From: Tenacibaculum sp. 1_MG-2023
Lineage (GTDB): Bacteria; Bacteroidota; Bacteroidia; Flavobacteriales; Flavobacteriaceae
Assembly: GCF_030547425.1 (NCBI RefSeq)
Contig: NZ_JAUORH010000005.1
Location: 110,496 to 174,495, forward strand
Length of the DNA: 64,000 nt
Direction of reading: 5' to 3'
In this document: piece after piece, positions 18,984 to 28,050 of the stretch
Position numbering within the stretch: the stretch's first letter is position 1
Layout of the letters: every line of letters begins with the position of its first letter
Translations under genes and position numbers: made by a program
Notes under the pieces: model-generated
Databases searched by the model: none
Told to the model about the DNA's origin: nothing
Seen by the model: only the letters and a program-made list of their open reading frames with translations

Positions 18984-20567
18984 TTACCATCCTATGTTTT
19001 GCTTAATTCCTGAAGAGATAATCGCTTCATTAGGAATTGGCCATACATGCATATAACTAGGGTCAAAATTTCTTGCTTGCCACACTTGTTCAACAGTGTA
19101 ATCTGAATCTGGGTTTGATCTATCTGTGTGAATTCTACCATACAAAGGTTTACTATATACTTCAGCAGCATCTCCCCAACGTACTAAATCGTAGTGTCTG
19201 TTTGCAAACTCACCAGCAAACTCAACTCGTCTTTCGTGTTTTATATCTTCTAATGTAGCATTGGTAACTGGAGCTAATCCTGCTCTTTCTCTTACGCTGT
19301 TTAGATCAGCATCTCCGTTTCCTCCTTGTTGTATTAATGCTTCCGATTTCATTAACAATATTTCTGCATAACGCAGTATTGGAGTATTATATAGTGTTGT
19401 TGGTGAGTTACCGTTGGAATTTATATAAGCTCCTACTGGATTTTCAAATGTATACTCATACATGTATTTGTTGAACTGAAACCCTGATAGTGAGTTTTCT
19501 GACTGGTATCTTTTTGTTTCTCCAAAAAATTCAAATTCGTCTCCAAATTTTAAGATGGTTACTTCTCTTCTTGCATCGTTAGGTTCAAATTCGTTATACA
19601 GGCTTTCTGTTGGTGTATAATATCCCCAACCATTATATTGCCCCCAGCCTTTATTTTCTAACATTACACCTGGTAAAATACTTCCGCCTTCAACACCTGA
19701 ATTAGCAGACCAAATATATTCACTCGTCCAGTTATTAAGATGACTGTGCAACAATCTGAAATCTTTTTTTGGATTATCTGTATCAATAAGTGCTCTACCT
19801 GATCCTGAATTTGTTACTGCATCACAATAAGTTACCACATTAGCATATTTAGAACTGTCATATTGTGCCCAATACAAATAGGTTTTTGCAATATACGCTA
19901 AGGCTGCATCTTTATGTGCTCGTCCGTAATCACCTTCTCCCATTTCAGTAAAAAGAGGTAATAAATCTGCTGCTCTTTTTAGGTCTTTAACAATAAATTC
20001 ATAATTTTCTATGACGCTTTGTGGTCGTTTATAACTTCCTGCTTCATTGTTCATATTATCTTCGGTAACAATAGGGATACCTCCATTTTTATCATTATCT
20101 CCATAGGTATGTGCTAACCAGAAATAATGAAACCCTCTCATAAAGTAAGCTTCGCCTAACAAACGATTTTTAGTTGACTGACTAATATTCATTTTCGGAA
20201 CATTTAAAATAACATCGTTCGCTCTCCTTATTATCTTATAACTTTGAGGATACATCCAAGAGGTATATCCTTCATCTCCTGTTATATTAAAATTTCTCAC
20301 ATTATCTGCTGTAGCATTTAGTCGCCCTGTTACCATATCATCTGATGCATTAATGTACCAAAAGAATCCTCTTCCAAACATATCATCATCTTTCATATAA
20401 TAATATAAACTGTTTACTGCTTCCAAAGCATCTTGTTCTGTTTTCCAAAAGTTTTCATATGAAGTACTTCCTAATGGATCTAGATTTGTAAAGTCATCTG
20501 AACAGGAAACAAATCCTACTTGAATACTTACGATGTATGCAATTAGTTTTATATATGTATTTTTCAT
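18984..20567 (-). CDS. susD: SusD/RagB family outer-membrane nutrient-binding lipoprotein
   Basis: The 527-residue lipoprotein has a signal ending GFVSC, with the lipid-modified cysteine near residue 22. Family marks are the N-terminal YENFWKTEQDALEAVNSLY, the helical TPR-like region with RGFHYFWLAHTYGD and LAYIAKTYLYWA, and the C-terminal LNSVRERAG...IKHERRVEFAGEFANRHYDLVRWGD. It captures substrate at the cell surface for the SusC-type transporter encoded 19 bases upstream. An in-frame ATG 26 codons upstream would overlap the SusC gene and precede the signal peptide, so 20567 is chosen. Linked enzymes suggest a phosphorylated substrate and not a plain glycan. Confidence 0.95.
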   Translation of the reverse strand: MKNTYIKLIAYIVSIQVGFVSCSDDFTNLDPLGSTSYENFWKTEQDALEAVNSLYYYMKDDDMFGRGFFWYINASDDMVTGRLNATADNVRNFNITGDEGYTSWMYPQSYKIIRRANDVILNVPKMNISQSTKNRLLGEAYFMRGFHYFWLAHTYGDNDKNGGIPIVTEDNMNNEAGSYKRPQSVIENYEFIVKDLKRAADLLPLFTEMGEGDYGRAHKDAALAYIAKTYLYWAQYDSSKYANVVTYCDAVTNSGSGRALIDTDNPKKDFRLLHSHLNNWTSEYIWSANSGVEGGSILPGVMLENKGWGQYNGWGYYTPTESLYNEFEPNDARREVTILKFGDEFEFFGETKRYQSENSLSGFQFNKYMYEYTFENPVGAYINSNGNSPTTLYNTPILRYAEILLMKSEALIQQGGNGDADLNSVRERAGLAPVTNATLEDIKHERRVEFAGEFANRHYDLVRWGDAAEVYSKPLYGRIHTDRSNPDSDYTVEQVWQARNFDPSYMHVWPIPNEAIISSGIKQNIGW

Positions 20568-20586
20568 CTTCTTATTTTTTATTTTG

Positions 20587-23500
20587 TTATAATGACAATG
20601 ATATTCCTGCTGAGATAGTTCTTGCTGAAGGATATCTACCAACATCTAATCCCTTACCTCCTACTTCAGGATCCATTCCACTATAGTTTGTGATTGTAAA
20701 CAGGTTTTCTCCTGAAACATAGATTCTTAATGATGATTGACTTAATACAGAACTCATTTTACTTGTTGGTACTGTATAACCTAGTGTTACGTTTTTAAGT
20801 CGTAAGTAGGAAGCGTCTTCTAAGTACCAGCTTGAAGTGGTTCCGTACGTTTGATTATTATCTTGTGTAGACAACCTCGGAATGCTTGTATTTGTATTTT
20901 CAGGAGTCCAAGCATTTAACACTCCGTTGTCTAAATTATACCCTTGTTGAGAAGCGTTGAAAGCTGTAAACTTATATGCATTAAATACTTTAACACCTCC
21001 TACTCCTTGGAAATTCATATTTAAATCAAACCCTTTATAATCTAAATTTAACCCTAAGTTATAGGTTACTTCTGGTAAATAACTATCCATAAAAACACGG
21101 TCGTTATTATCTATTTTACCATCGTTGTTTGTGTCTTGAAACTTAAAATCTCCCGGTACTGCGTTGGGCTGTATTAATTGTCCATCTTTACTATGTGCAT
21201 TGATTTCTTCTTGTGATTGGAAAATTCCTAAGTAAGGCACTAAATATGTAGCGTATAATTCTTTCCCTACTACAGACCTGTATGGATATAATGTGCTTCT
21301 AACATTATCTGAGTGTGCTATATAATCAATTCCACTACTGTTATAGCCATTAAGGTTCTTTAATTCATTATCAAGAAAACTAGCGTTTGCACTAATACTA
21401 TAATTTAAGTCTCCTACATAATCTTTATACGAAACTGCAAATTCATATCCTGTGTTTTTAACTTCTCCTCCATTTACATCAGCAGCCGACGTTCCTTGGT
21501 GAATATCTTCTAGTCCAGGAATAATCATTCCTTTTGTTGTTTTCTCAAAATAATCGGCAACAATAGAAAGTCGATTGTTGAATAAATTCATATCAATTCC
21601 AAAGTCTAAAGATTCTGAAATTTCCCATTTAAGATTAGGGTTTGATTGTCTTCCTACATACGTACCTTTATCGTCTAAAGAACCATCTGCTCCTAAAATA
21701 ACATTTGTGGTGTTTAAAGGAACATCAAAAGAGTAATATCCTACAGAGTTGATATTTCCTATTTGTCCCCAAGATGCTCTTACTTTTAAATTATTGATAG
21801 CTTTAATATTAAAGAAATCTTCTCCTGATATTTTCCATGCTGCTGAAGCTGATGGAAAATAGTCTGCCTGATTTTCTTTAGCTAAACGTGAGGTTTCATC
21901 TCTACGAATACTTCCTGATAAGAAATACTTACCTTTATAGTTATATAATACCCTTCCTATTGCAGAAGTTAAAGCATCCTCGTACACATCTATCTCTGGA
22001 GTTCTAATTACTGATGCATTAGACATGAATTGATTGAAAGGTTCTTCACTACTAAACCCTTCTCCTTGCTGGAAATAGTATTCGTAATCAGTAAACTGTG
22101 ACGAGTAAACAGCGGTAAGATCTAAATTATGATTTCCAAAACTCTTTTTATAGCTTAATTGATTATCCCATACCCAACGCTTAGTATCTGAGTAACTCTG
22201 ATATAAATAATTGTTTAAATTCGTTCTTCCTAACTCAGGAATTTTTGGAGAAAACTTTTTATATTTCGTATCCGTAGTACTATAACTATAACTCGTTTTA
22301 AACTTTAACCCGTCCGTAATGTCGTAGTTAAAATATACGTTAGCGTTTAAGTAATTAACAGGATTACTAATATCTGGACGTAACAACAAGGCTACAGGAT
22401 TATATACGTCTCCGTAAGCTCCTGCATAATTTGATAAATTTTCTGGTACTACTCCACTAAAATTTCCGTTTGCATCACGAATAGGTGCAGATGACGGCAT
22501 GTATAATGCATTTACAATACTACCTGAGTAAGAACTTGTTGAGTTTGTACCTACTGCTTCACTTCTTGAATAATACACATTTTCACCTATGGTAATATTA
22601 TCTGTAAGGTGTATGTCTGTTTTTACTCTAAAAGAAAAACGTTCTGAATAGGTATTTAGTAATAATCCTTCTTTTTTATGATAACCAAAAGAGGTCATAT
22701 AATTCATCTTATCAGTAGCACCACTTATATTCATATTGGTATTGTACATAGCTCCTGATCTAAAAATAGCATCCATCCAATTAGTACGTGTTACTTGACC
22801 CCATGGATTTTGTTCTGCTTCGTGAGCAGACTGTCTTGGAGCACCTGCATTATCTGCTGCCATATTATATACATCTGCTTGTTGCTTTGCATTTAAAGGT
22901 GTAGGTAATTTAGCTGCTGATTGCACACCGCTATAAAAGTCAAAACTAATTCTTGGTTTTCCTTTTTTCCCTTTTTTAGTTTCAATTACAATAACACCAG
23001 AAGCTGCTTGTGCTCCATAAATGGCAGCAGCTGCTGCATCTTTTAGTATTGACACCGATGCAATATCATTTGGATTAATCGATGGACCATAATAAGGCAC
23101 ACCATCTACAACCGTTAGTGGCTCTTCATTTGCAAAAGAACCATATCCTCTAATAACCACTCTACCATCTTCAGATGGATCTCCTCCTTGTTGCAAAACT
23201 GTTACCCCAGATACGCTTCCTTGAAGAAAATCATTTAACGTAGATACTGGTCTACTAGACATTGACTCAATATTTTCTACGGTTGAAATCGCTGAAGTAA
23301 GATCTCCTTTTTTTGCACTACCATAACCAATTAGCACTACTTCATCTAGTACACTTGATTCTTCATTAAGCGCTATTGAAAATTCTTGGTTTCCTAAAAA
23401 AGGAAATTCAGTTTTTTGAAACCCTATAAAAGAAACGATTAGAGTTCCTTTCCCTTTATTTACACTTAACGTAAACTTACCATCAAAATCGGTAGCTACT

Positions 23501-23655
23501 CCATTCTTACTTTGCTCTTTAACAAGAACAGTTGCTCCAGGAATGGGTTCACCGTCTATTTTAGATACAACTGTACCTTTTAAGATAGTTTGTGCTACCG
23601 TTCCGGAGACTACCCCGAAACATAATAACAATATAAATAAATAGTGTTTTTTCAT
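20587..23655 (-). CDS. susC: SusC/RagA family TonB-linked outer-membrane transporter
   Basis: This 1022-residue beta-barrel transporter has a signal peptide (ending GTVAQ) and a carboxypeptidase-regulatory-like beta domain (about 25-105). The TonB-dependent plug follows (DEVVLIGYG, then DFLQGSVSGV and VVIRGYGS; SILKDAAAAAIYGAQAASGV near 205-225), with the barrel to the end. With the SusD partner it imports bound substrate using TonB energy. The frame could start 21 codons earlier at 23718, but 23655 begins a typical signal peptide (MKKHYLFILLL). The regulator gene lies 176 bases upstream on the same strand. Confidence 0.96.
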   Translation of the reverse strand: MKKHYLFILLLCFGVVSGTVAQTILKGTVVSKIDGEPIPGATVLVKEQSKNGVATDFDGKFTLSVNKGKGTLIVSFIGFQKTEFPFLGNQEFSIALNEESSVLDEVVLIGYGSAKKGDLTSAISTVENIESMSSRPVSTLNDFLQGSVSGVTVLQQGGDPSEDGRVVIRGYGSFANEEPLTVVDGVPYYGPSINPNDIASVSILKDAAAAAIYGAQAASGVIVIETKKGKKGKPRISFDFYSGVQSAAKLPTPLNAKQQADVYNMAADNAGAPRQSAHEAEQNPWGQVTRTNWMDAIFRSGAMYNTNMNISGATDKMNYMTSFGYHKKEGLLLNTYSERFSFRVKTDIHLTDNITIGENVYYSRSEAVGTNSTSSYSGSIVNALYMPSSAPIRDANGNFSGVVPENLSNYAGAYGDVYNPVALLLRPDISNPVNYLNANVYFNYDITDGLKFKTSYSYSTTDTKYKKFSPKIPELGRTNLNNYLYQSYSDTKRWVWDNQLSYKKSFGNHNLDLTAVYSSQFTDYEYYFQQGEGFSSEEPFNQFMSNASVIRTPEIDVYEDALTSAIGRVLYNYKGKYFLSGSIRRDETSRLAKENQADYFPSASAAWKISGEDFFNIKAINNLKVRASWGQIGNINSVGYYSFDVPLNTTNVILGADGSLDDKGTYVGRQSNPNLKWEISESLDFGIDMNLFNNRLSIVADYFEKTTKGMIIPGLEDIHQGTSAADVNGGEVKNTGYEFAVSYKDYVGDLNYSISANASFLDNELKNLNGYNSSGIDYIAHSDNVRSTLYPYRSVVGKELYATYLVPYLGIFQSQEEINAHSKDGQLIQPNAVPGDFKFQDTNNDGKIDNNDRVFMDSYLPEVTYNLGLNLDYKGFDLNMNFQGVGGVKVFNAYKFTAFNASQQGYNLDNGVLNAWTPENTNTSIPRLSTQDNNQTYGTTSSWYLEDASYLRLKNVTLGYTVPTSKMSSVLSQSSLRIYVSGENLFTITNYSGMDPEVGGKGLDVGRYPSARTISAGISLSL

Positions 23656-23831
23656 TTGATAATTTAGGTTTTGATTCTGAGACGAATCTATTTCAAGATG
23701 CTTTTTAAAGAGGGTCAAATGGTTTCAAAAAGGAGTACTTATATTTCAAAAAGCCTCATAAAAACACCTTAATTCTTACACTTTTGTTTCAGTAACCTTC
23801 TGCTAACATTAGCCTAATCTGAAGCTAACTT

Positions 23832-26800
23832 TTATGCTACTACTTTTTGTTCTTTGTAAGCTTTAGGACTCATATTAAAATGCTTTTTAAATTGCCTGCT
23901 AAAGTATTTTGGATTGGCAAAACCACACTCAAAACTAATTTCTGAAATGTTTAATACATTTTGACCTAATAAGTGTTGTGCTTTTTGAAGTCTTAGGCTA
24001 ATTAGCACTTCTGAAGGAGATTGTTTGAGTATTTCTTTAAAAACACGGTAGCATTTTACTTTAGATATTTCTAATTTTTCTTGAAGACTTTCAATATTAA
24101 AAGTATGATTGTGCAAGCACTCATGCATATAGGTAAGTGCCTTTTTTACTAGCTTTTCGTTTGGTGATAGTAATTGCTCGTCTTTATGATTCTCAATCCA
24201 ACCGATGTGATTTTTTGTTTCAAACAGTTTTTTTCTACTACTTAGTAAGTTGGTTAGCTTTGCTTGTAAAAAAGTTTTACTTACTGGAAGTTGAATGGTA
24301 ACATCTATTCCTAATTTAGTAATTTCTTCCATTTGAAAGTATCCAATTTCTTCTGATAGGTATAATATAGGATAGTTAGATAGTTTTATATTTTCTTTAC
24401 GGTTTTCTAAGAACTGTACTACTTTATTTGTAAGTTTTACATCATAAAATACTATAGTATCTACATTGAGACTTGAAAGTGCTGAAAATAATTTATCTAC
24501 ATTGTTTTCAAATATTAAATGATAAGTTTCTTCTCCCAATAATGATTGTAATATCCCATAGTTCATTTCACTAGTCAATACCAACACTTTATGCTTGCCT
24601 TGTGGGAGCTCATTTATCATCCCTATATGATTCCACTGTATCATTGAGGCTTTTTCTGAGGTTACTTTGTGAAAGGGTACTTCTACCTTTATTGAAATAA
24701 TTCCTTCTTCAGAATTATTTATATCCAACTTTCCATTTAATTCTAATAGTAAATCTTTCGCTGCTTTAAAATAAGGACTATAGCGTTGTAAACTTTTTAT
24801 ATTATTAACTAAAATACCACTATCAGAATTTACTTTTAGTATTAGTTTGTTTTCTTTTTCGGTATAGGTTATTTGTATGTTACTACCTTGATTACTATAC
24901 TTTATAAAGTCATTGAAAATATATTTATAAAAAAGTTTAAAACGAAGTAAATCAATAGTTATCCACTTGTCTTCTACTTGGGTTTGATAGCTAAGGGTTA
25001 TTTGTGATTGTAGTAATTTTCGTTCTAAATTTTGCGTTAAATAATCTAAGAATGTATTGATTTTTATTACGGATTTTTCTGTAGTGTTTATACGGTTTAC
25101 TTGCTCTAGAAAATCCCACTCCGTTAATACATCTATCATGGTTTTCGCTTGACTAACTAATTTTGTTTGTATTTCATTTGGAATGTTATTTTGCTGACTA
25201 TATTGTAGCATTTGCATTAATGGCTTTTTAAACTCTGCCAGTACAAACGTTTTAAATTTATCTATTTCAAAATCTTCGTTTTTTAATTTGTGATGTAAAG
25301 CCAGTACTTCTTCTTTTTGTTTGATAATTTTTCGGTTTTGGTTTTCGAGCTTTGCATTAGCTTTTATTAAGTCTTTCTTCTGCTTATTAATTATAGCTGT
25401 TCGTTCATTAATTTTTTGTTTAAGTTTTTCTTGGTAAATTTTATCTTTACGAACTTTATACCCTAAACCTAAAATGAGTATAATTACCCCTCCTGATGCT
25501 AAACTCCATGCAAACCAAGAGGTTTTATAAAAGGGTGGGGCTATTACTATTTTTATAGAAAATATATTTGTTTTAGAAGCACTTAAACTATTTTTCACTT
25601 CTAAAACATATTCTCCAGGTGGTATTTTCTTATATAAAATAGGGGTTGTTCTATACACTCTCCAATCTTTATCAAAGCCTTTCAACTTATATAAAATTAA
25701 ATTTTTATGATTTTTTCGGTAGGCTACAGGAGTTATACCTAGGCTGATATTATTTTCTGAAAATGCTTTTTTAATAATATCTCTTCTATTCTCTACACCA
25801 TCTATTTTTAAAACTAATTGAGGAAGTTGTTTATTAAAGTTTATTAATTCTGGAGCAAAATAATTTACGCCTTTAATTCCACCAAAATACAACACTCCTT
25901 TGGTATCTTGATAATAAGCTCCTTCTGAAAATTCTGGTGCTTGCCATCCTTCTTCTGGAGGTAATATATTTACTTTATAATTTTCTTTATTAATAGAAGC
26001 TAAACCTTTAGTTGTACTTACCCATACATTTTTTTCTTTAGGAATTACACTGTAAACCATATGACTTGGTAAGTTTTCTTTTTCTGAAATGGTCTTAATC
26101 ACTCCTTTTTTACGATCAAAAACTGTTACTCCCCCCAAAGTTGCTATCCAATACAACCCTGTTTCTTCATCTTTATCAATACTATATACACTATTACCTG
26201 TTAAACCATTTTCTGTAGTAAGGTGATGTTTTTCTCCATTATTCCTATTAAATAGGATCATTCCATTATTTTCTGTTGCTAAAGCCAGTTCTTCACCATT
26301 AACAAAAACGTCTCGAATATGGTATGCTTTTAAAAGCTCGCTTCCTTCAACATCTTCAAACTTATTTTCTTTTGTGTTGAACACTGCAATTCCTCCCCAA
26401 CAAGCAAACCAAATTCTACCATCGTTAGTTTCTGTCATTGCATAAATCCTATTTGCTGGTAGTAAAGGATTCTCTTTTGCTGCGTAATAAGACACTTTTG
26501 TTTTATTTATGTGAATTAGTCCTGCATAGGTACCAACCCAAATAGAACCGTCTGTTGCTGTATATAAACTACGTATTCTTTCCCAGTCTTTATTTTCTTT
26601 TGCTTTCTCTAATCGTTTTTTAATAAAACATTTGTCTGATTTACTATAGTTATATAATCCTTTGGTATAATAACCTAACCAAAGATTATTATCGTTGTCC
26701 ATTGTTATAGCTCTTACAGTTTCATTAGGCAAATGTCTATATTCTACAGGATGGGGAGCAATAGTGTTTATATGTTCAGACCCAACGTAAGCCATACTTA

Positions 26801-27557
26801 ATCCTCCATCTTTATGACCTAACCAGATGTTACCAAAGCTGTCTTCATAAATTTTTTCAATTTCATTTCCTGTAAAACTGTAAGGGTTATATAAATCGTA
26901 GGTATAGTGCTCTATTTTTGTTTCGTGAATATCTACCTGATTATTTCTTATTACATAAAGCCCACTTTTTCTTGTTGCATACCATATATTTCCTTTTCTG
27001 TCTTGATAAGATTCATTAATAATTACTTCAGGAAACTTGTTAAGTAATAATTGATCATTAATTAGTTGTTTGCTTGTTTTTACTTGTGTTTCGTTTACGT
27101 TCAGGAAACTCATTCCATCAAACTCTAAATATTGTCCACTTTTAGTTTCTACTACAAGATTATTTTTCTTTGACAGCTTTAGGTTAACGGGAGTTTCAGA
27201 AAAATAAAAATTTTGAAAGATTGATTGATTTACAAGCCTACTTACGGTATTATTATCTGTTAAACACCAAATTGTTTTAGTCCCATCTCTTTGTAGACTA
27301 TAAATTACATTTCCTGCAAGAGAAGTTGAGTCGTTATTTATATGTTTGAAAACTTTAAAATCTTTACCATCATAACGATTAAGTCCATCCCAAGTGGCAA
27401 TCCACAGTCGTCCTTTAACATCACTTATAATATCATTTACTGAATTATTGGAGAGTCCATCTTTCGTTGTTAATGTTTTAAATTTTAAAGATTGACCAAG
27501 ACTAGTAGTAACTATTAAAAAAAAGAAAAAAAACAACCTCATACCAAACAATTTCAT
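23832..27557 (-). CDS. HTCS-type sensor/regulator with degenerate kinase and receiver, AraC output
   Basis: The 1241-residue protein has the order of a hybrid two-component system: signal peptide (ending SLGQ), two seven-bladed Reg_prop propellers (about 25-590; repeats such as GRLWIATWDGLNRYD, GNIWLGHKDGGL), a Y_Y_Y domain (about 595-665), one membrane helix near 676-698 and a coiled coil. A kinase-like part, a receiver-like part (about 985-1100) and an AraC helix-turn-helix (about 1130-1240; ISEISFECGFANPKYFSRQFKK) complete it. The usual SHEFRTPL phospho-acceptor region reads LAEFKKPL, so the histidine is missing. The kinase N-box asparagine is changed and no second glycine box is seen. The receiver start lacks the acidic pair. 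It most likely controls susCD and the phosphatases by a route without phosphotransfer. Confidence 0.9.
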   Translation of the reverse strand: MKLFGMRLFFFFFLIVTTSLGQSLKFKTLTTKDGLSNNSVNDIISDVKGRLWIATWDGLNRYDGKDFKVFKHINNDSTSLAGNVIYSLQRDGTKTIWCLTDNNTVSRLVNQSIFQNFYFSETPVNLKLSKKNNLVVETKSGQYLEFDGMSFLNVNETQVKTSKQLINDQLLLNKFPEVIINESYQDRKGNIWYATRKSGLYVIRNNQVDIHETKIEHYTYDLYNPYSFTGNEIEKIYEDSFGNIWLGHKDGGLSMAYVGSEHINTIAPHPVEYRHLPNETVRAITMDNDNNLWLGYYTKGLYNYSKSDKCFIKKRLEKAKENKDWERIRSLYTATDGSIWVGTYAGLIHINKTKVSYYAAKENPLLPANRIYAMTETNDGRIWFACWGGIAVFNTKENKFEDVEGSELLKAYHIRDVFVNGEELALATENNGMILFNRNNGEKHHLTTENGLTGNSVYSIDKDEETGLYWIATLGGVTVFDRKKGVIKTISEKENLPSHMVYSVIPKEKNVWVSTTKGLASINKENYKVNILPPEEGWQAPEFSEGAYYQDTKGVLYFGGIKGVNYFAPELINFNKQLPQLVLKIDGVENRRDIIKKAFSENNISLGITPVAYRKNHKNLILYKLKGFDKDWRVYRTTPILYKKIPPGEYVLEVKNSLSASKTNIFSIKIVIAPPFYKTSWFAWSLASGGVIILILGLGYKVRKDKIYQEKLKQKINERTAIINKQKKDLIKANAKLENQNRKIIKQKEEVLALHHKLKNEDFEIDKFKTFVLAEFKKPLMQMLQYSQQNNIPNEIQTKLVSQAKTMIDVLTEWDFLEQVNRINTTEKSVIKINTFLDYLTQNLERKLLQSQITLSYQTQVEDKWITIDLLRFKLFYKYIFNDFIKYSNQGSNIQITYTEKENKLILKVNSDSGILVNNIKSLQRYSPYFKAAKDLLLELNGKLDINNSEEGIISIKVEVPFHKVTSEKASMIQWNHIGMINELPQGKHKVLVLTSEMNYGILQSLLGEETYHLIFENNVDKLFSALSSLNVDTIVFYDVKLTNKVVQFLENRKENIKLSNYPILYLSEEIGYFQMEEITKLGIDVTIQLPVSKTFLQAKLTNLLSSRKKLFETKNHIGWIENHKDEQLLSPNEKLVKKALTYMHECLHNHTFNIESLQEKLEISKVKCYRVFKEILKQSPSEVLISLRLQKAQHLLGQNVLNISEISFECGFANPKYFSRQFKKHFNMSPKAYKEQKVVA

Positions 27558-27704
27558 CTTTTATAACCAACAAAACTACTTTAGAGAAAACATAGATTAA
27601 CCATAGTAAAATTAAGTTTTGATTACCTAAATGTTAATATTCCAACCTACCATATAACTAAGGATTGTTAACTAATTATAAATTATATTAATACTAAATT
27701 TTAG

Positions 27705-27732
27705 CCCTTTTTTATATTTATATAAAAAAGGG
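27705..27732. promoter_or_regulatory. Perfect 12-bp inverted repeat upstream of the peptide gene and regulator
   Basis: CCCTTTTTTATA and its inverse TATAAAAAAGGG flank a 4-base loop, in the space between the divergent regulator gene (start 27557) and the small peptide gene (start 27814). It is not followed by a T tract on either strand, so an operator or an mRNA hairpin is more likely than a terminator. The other bases of 27558-27813 are AT-rich with no gene. Confidence 0.45.
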
Positions 27733-27813
27733 AAAGCCTTACTTATTTTACGGTTTTTAAAAAGTTTAAAGAGTACTAATATCCTATTTTTAAGAAATTT
27801 AAAACAACTAATT

Positions 27814-27990
27814 ATGTTACAAAACATTTCAGCCTTAGGATTGACATTAACAAAAAAAGAACAAAAACTTGTTCTAGGTGGTGCATTACCAACATGTAGA
27901 GTGTGCTTTGATTATTGTAAATCTCAAAACTTTCAGACTAAAGAAGAGTTTAGTGCTTGTTTTTATGATTGCAAACAAGAGCTTTGTTAA
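27814..27990 (+). CDS. GG-leader, cysteine-rich small peptide (bacteriocin-like precursor)
   Basis: This 58-residue peptide has a leader of 23 residues, MLQNISALGLTLTKKEQK then LVLGG, ending in a double glycine. That is the pattern cut by peptidase-containing ABC exporters and seen in many orphan Bacteroidetes bacteriocin-like or RiPP precursors. The predicted core of 35 residues begins ALPTCRVC and holds six cysteines spaced C-x2-C-x3-C ... C-x3-C-x4-C, ending in Cys, which fits disulfide bonding or post-translational modification. A strong terminator follows 7 bases after the stop. No exporter or modifying enzyme is in the window. It stands alone between the divergent HTCS-type gene and the convergent 3581-residue protein gene. 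Activity is inferred only from leader and core architecture. Confidence 0.8.
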   Translation: MLQNISALGLTLTKKEQKLVLGGALPTCRVCFDYCKSQNFQTKEEFSACFYDCKQELC

Positions 27991-27997
27991 ATTTTAG

Positions 27998-28025
27998 AAG
28001 CGGACTTTCGTCCGCTTTTCTTTTA
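27998..28025 (+). terminator. Rho-independent terminator after the GG-leader peptide
   Basis: Stem AAGCGGAC / GTCCGCTT with loop TTTC, followed by TTCTTTT. It lies between two convergent genes and could serve both, though the T run favours the plus strand. Confidence 0.9.
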
Positions 28026-28050
28026 TCTATATCTTTTTAAAATACTTTTC

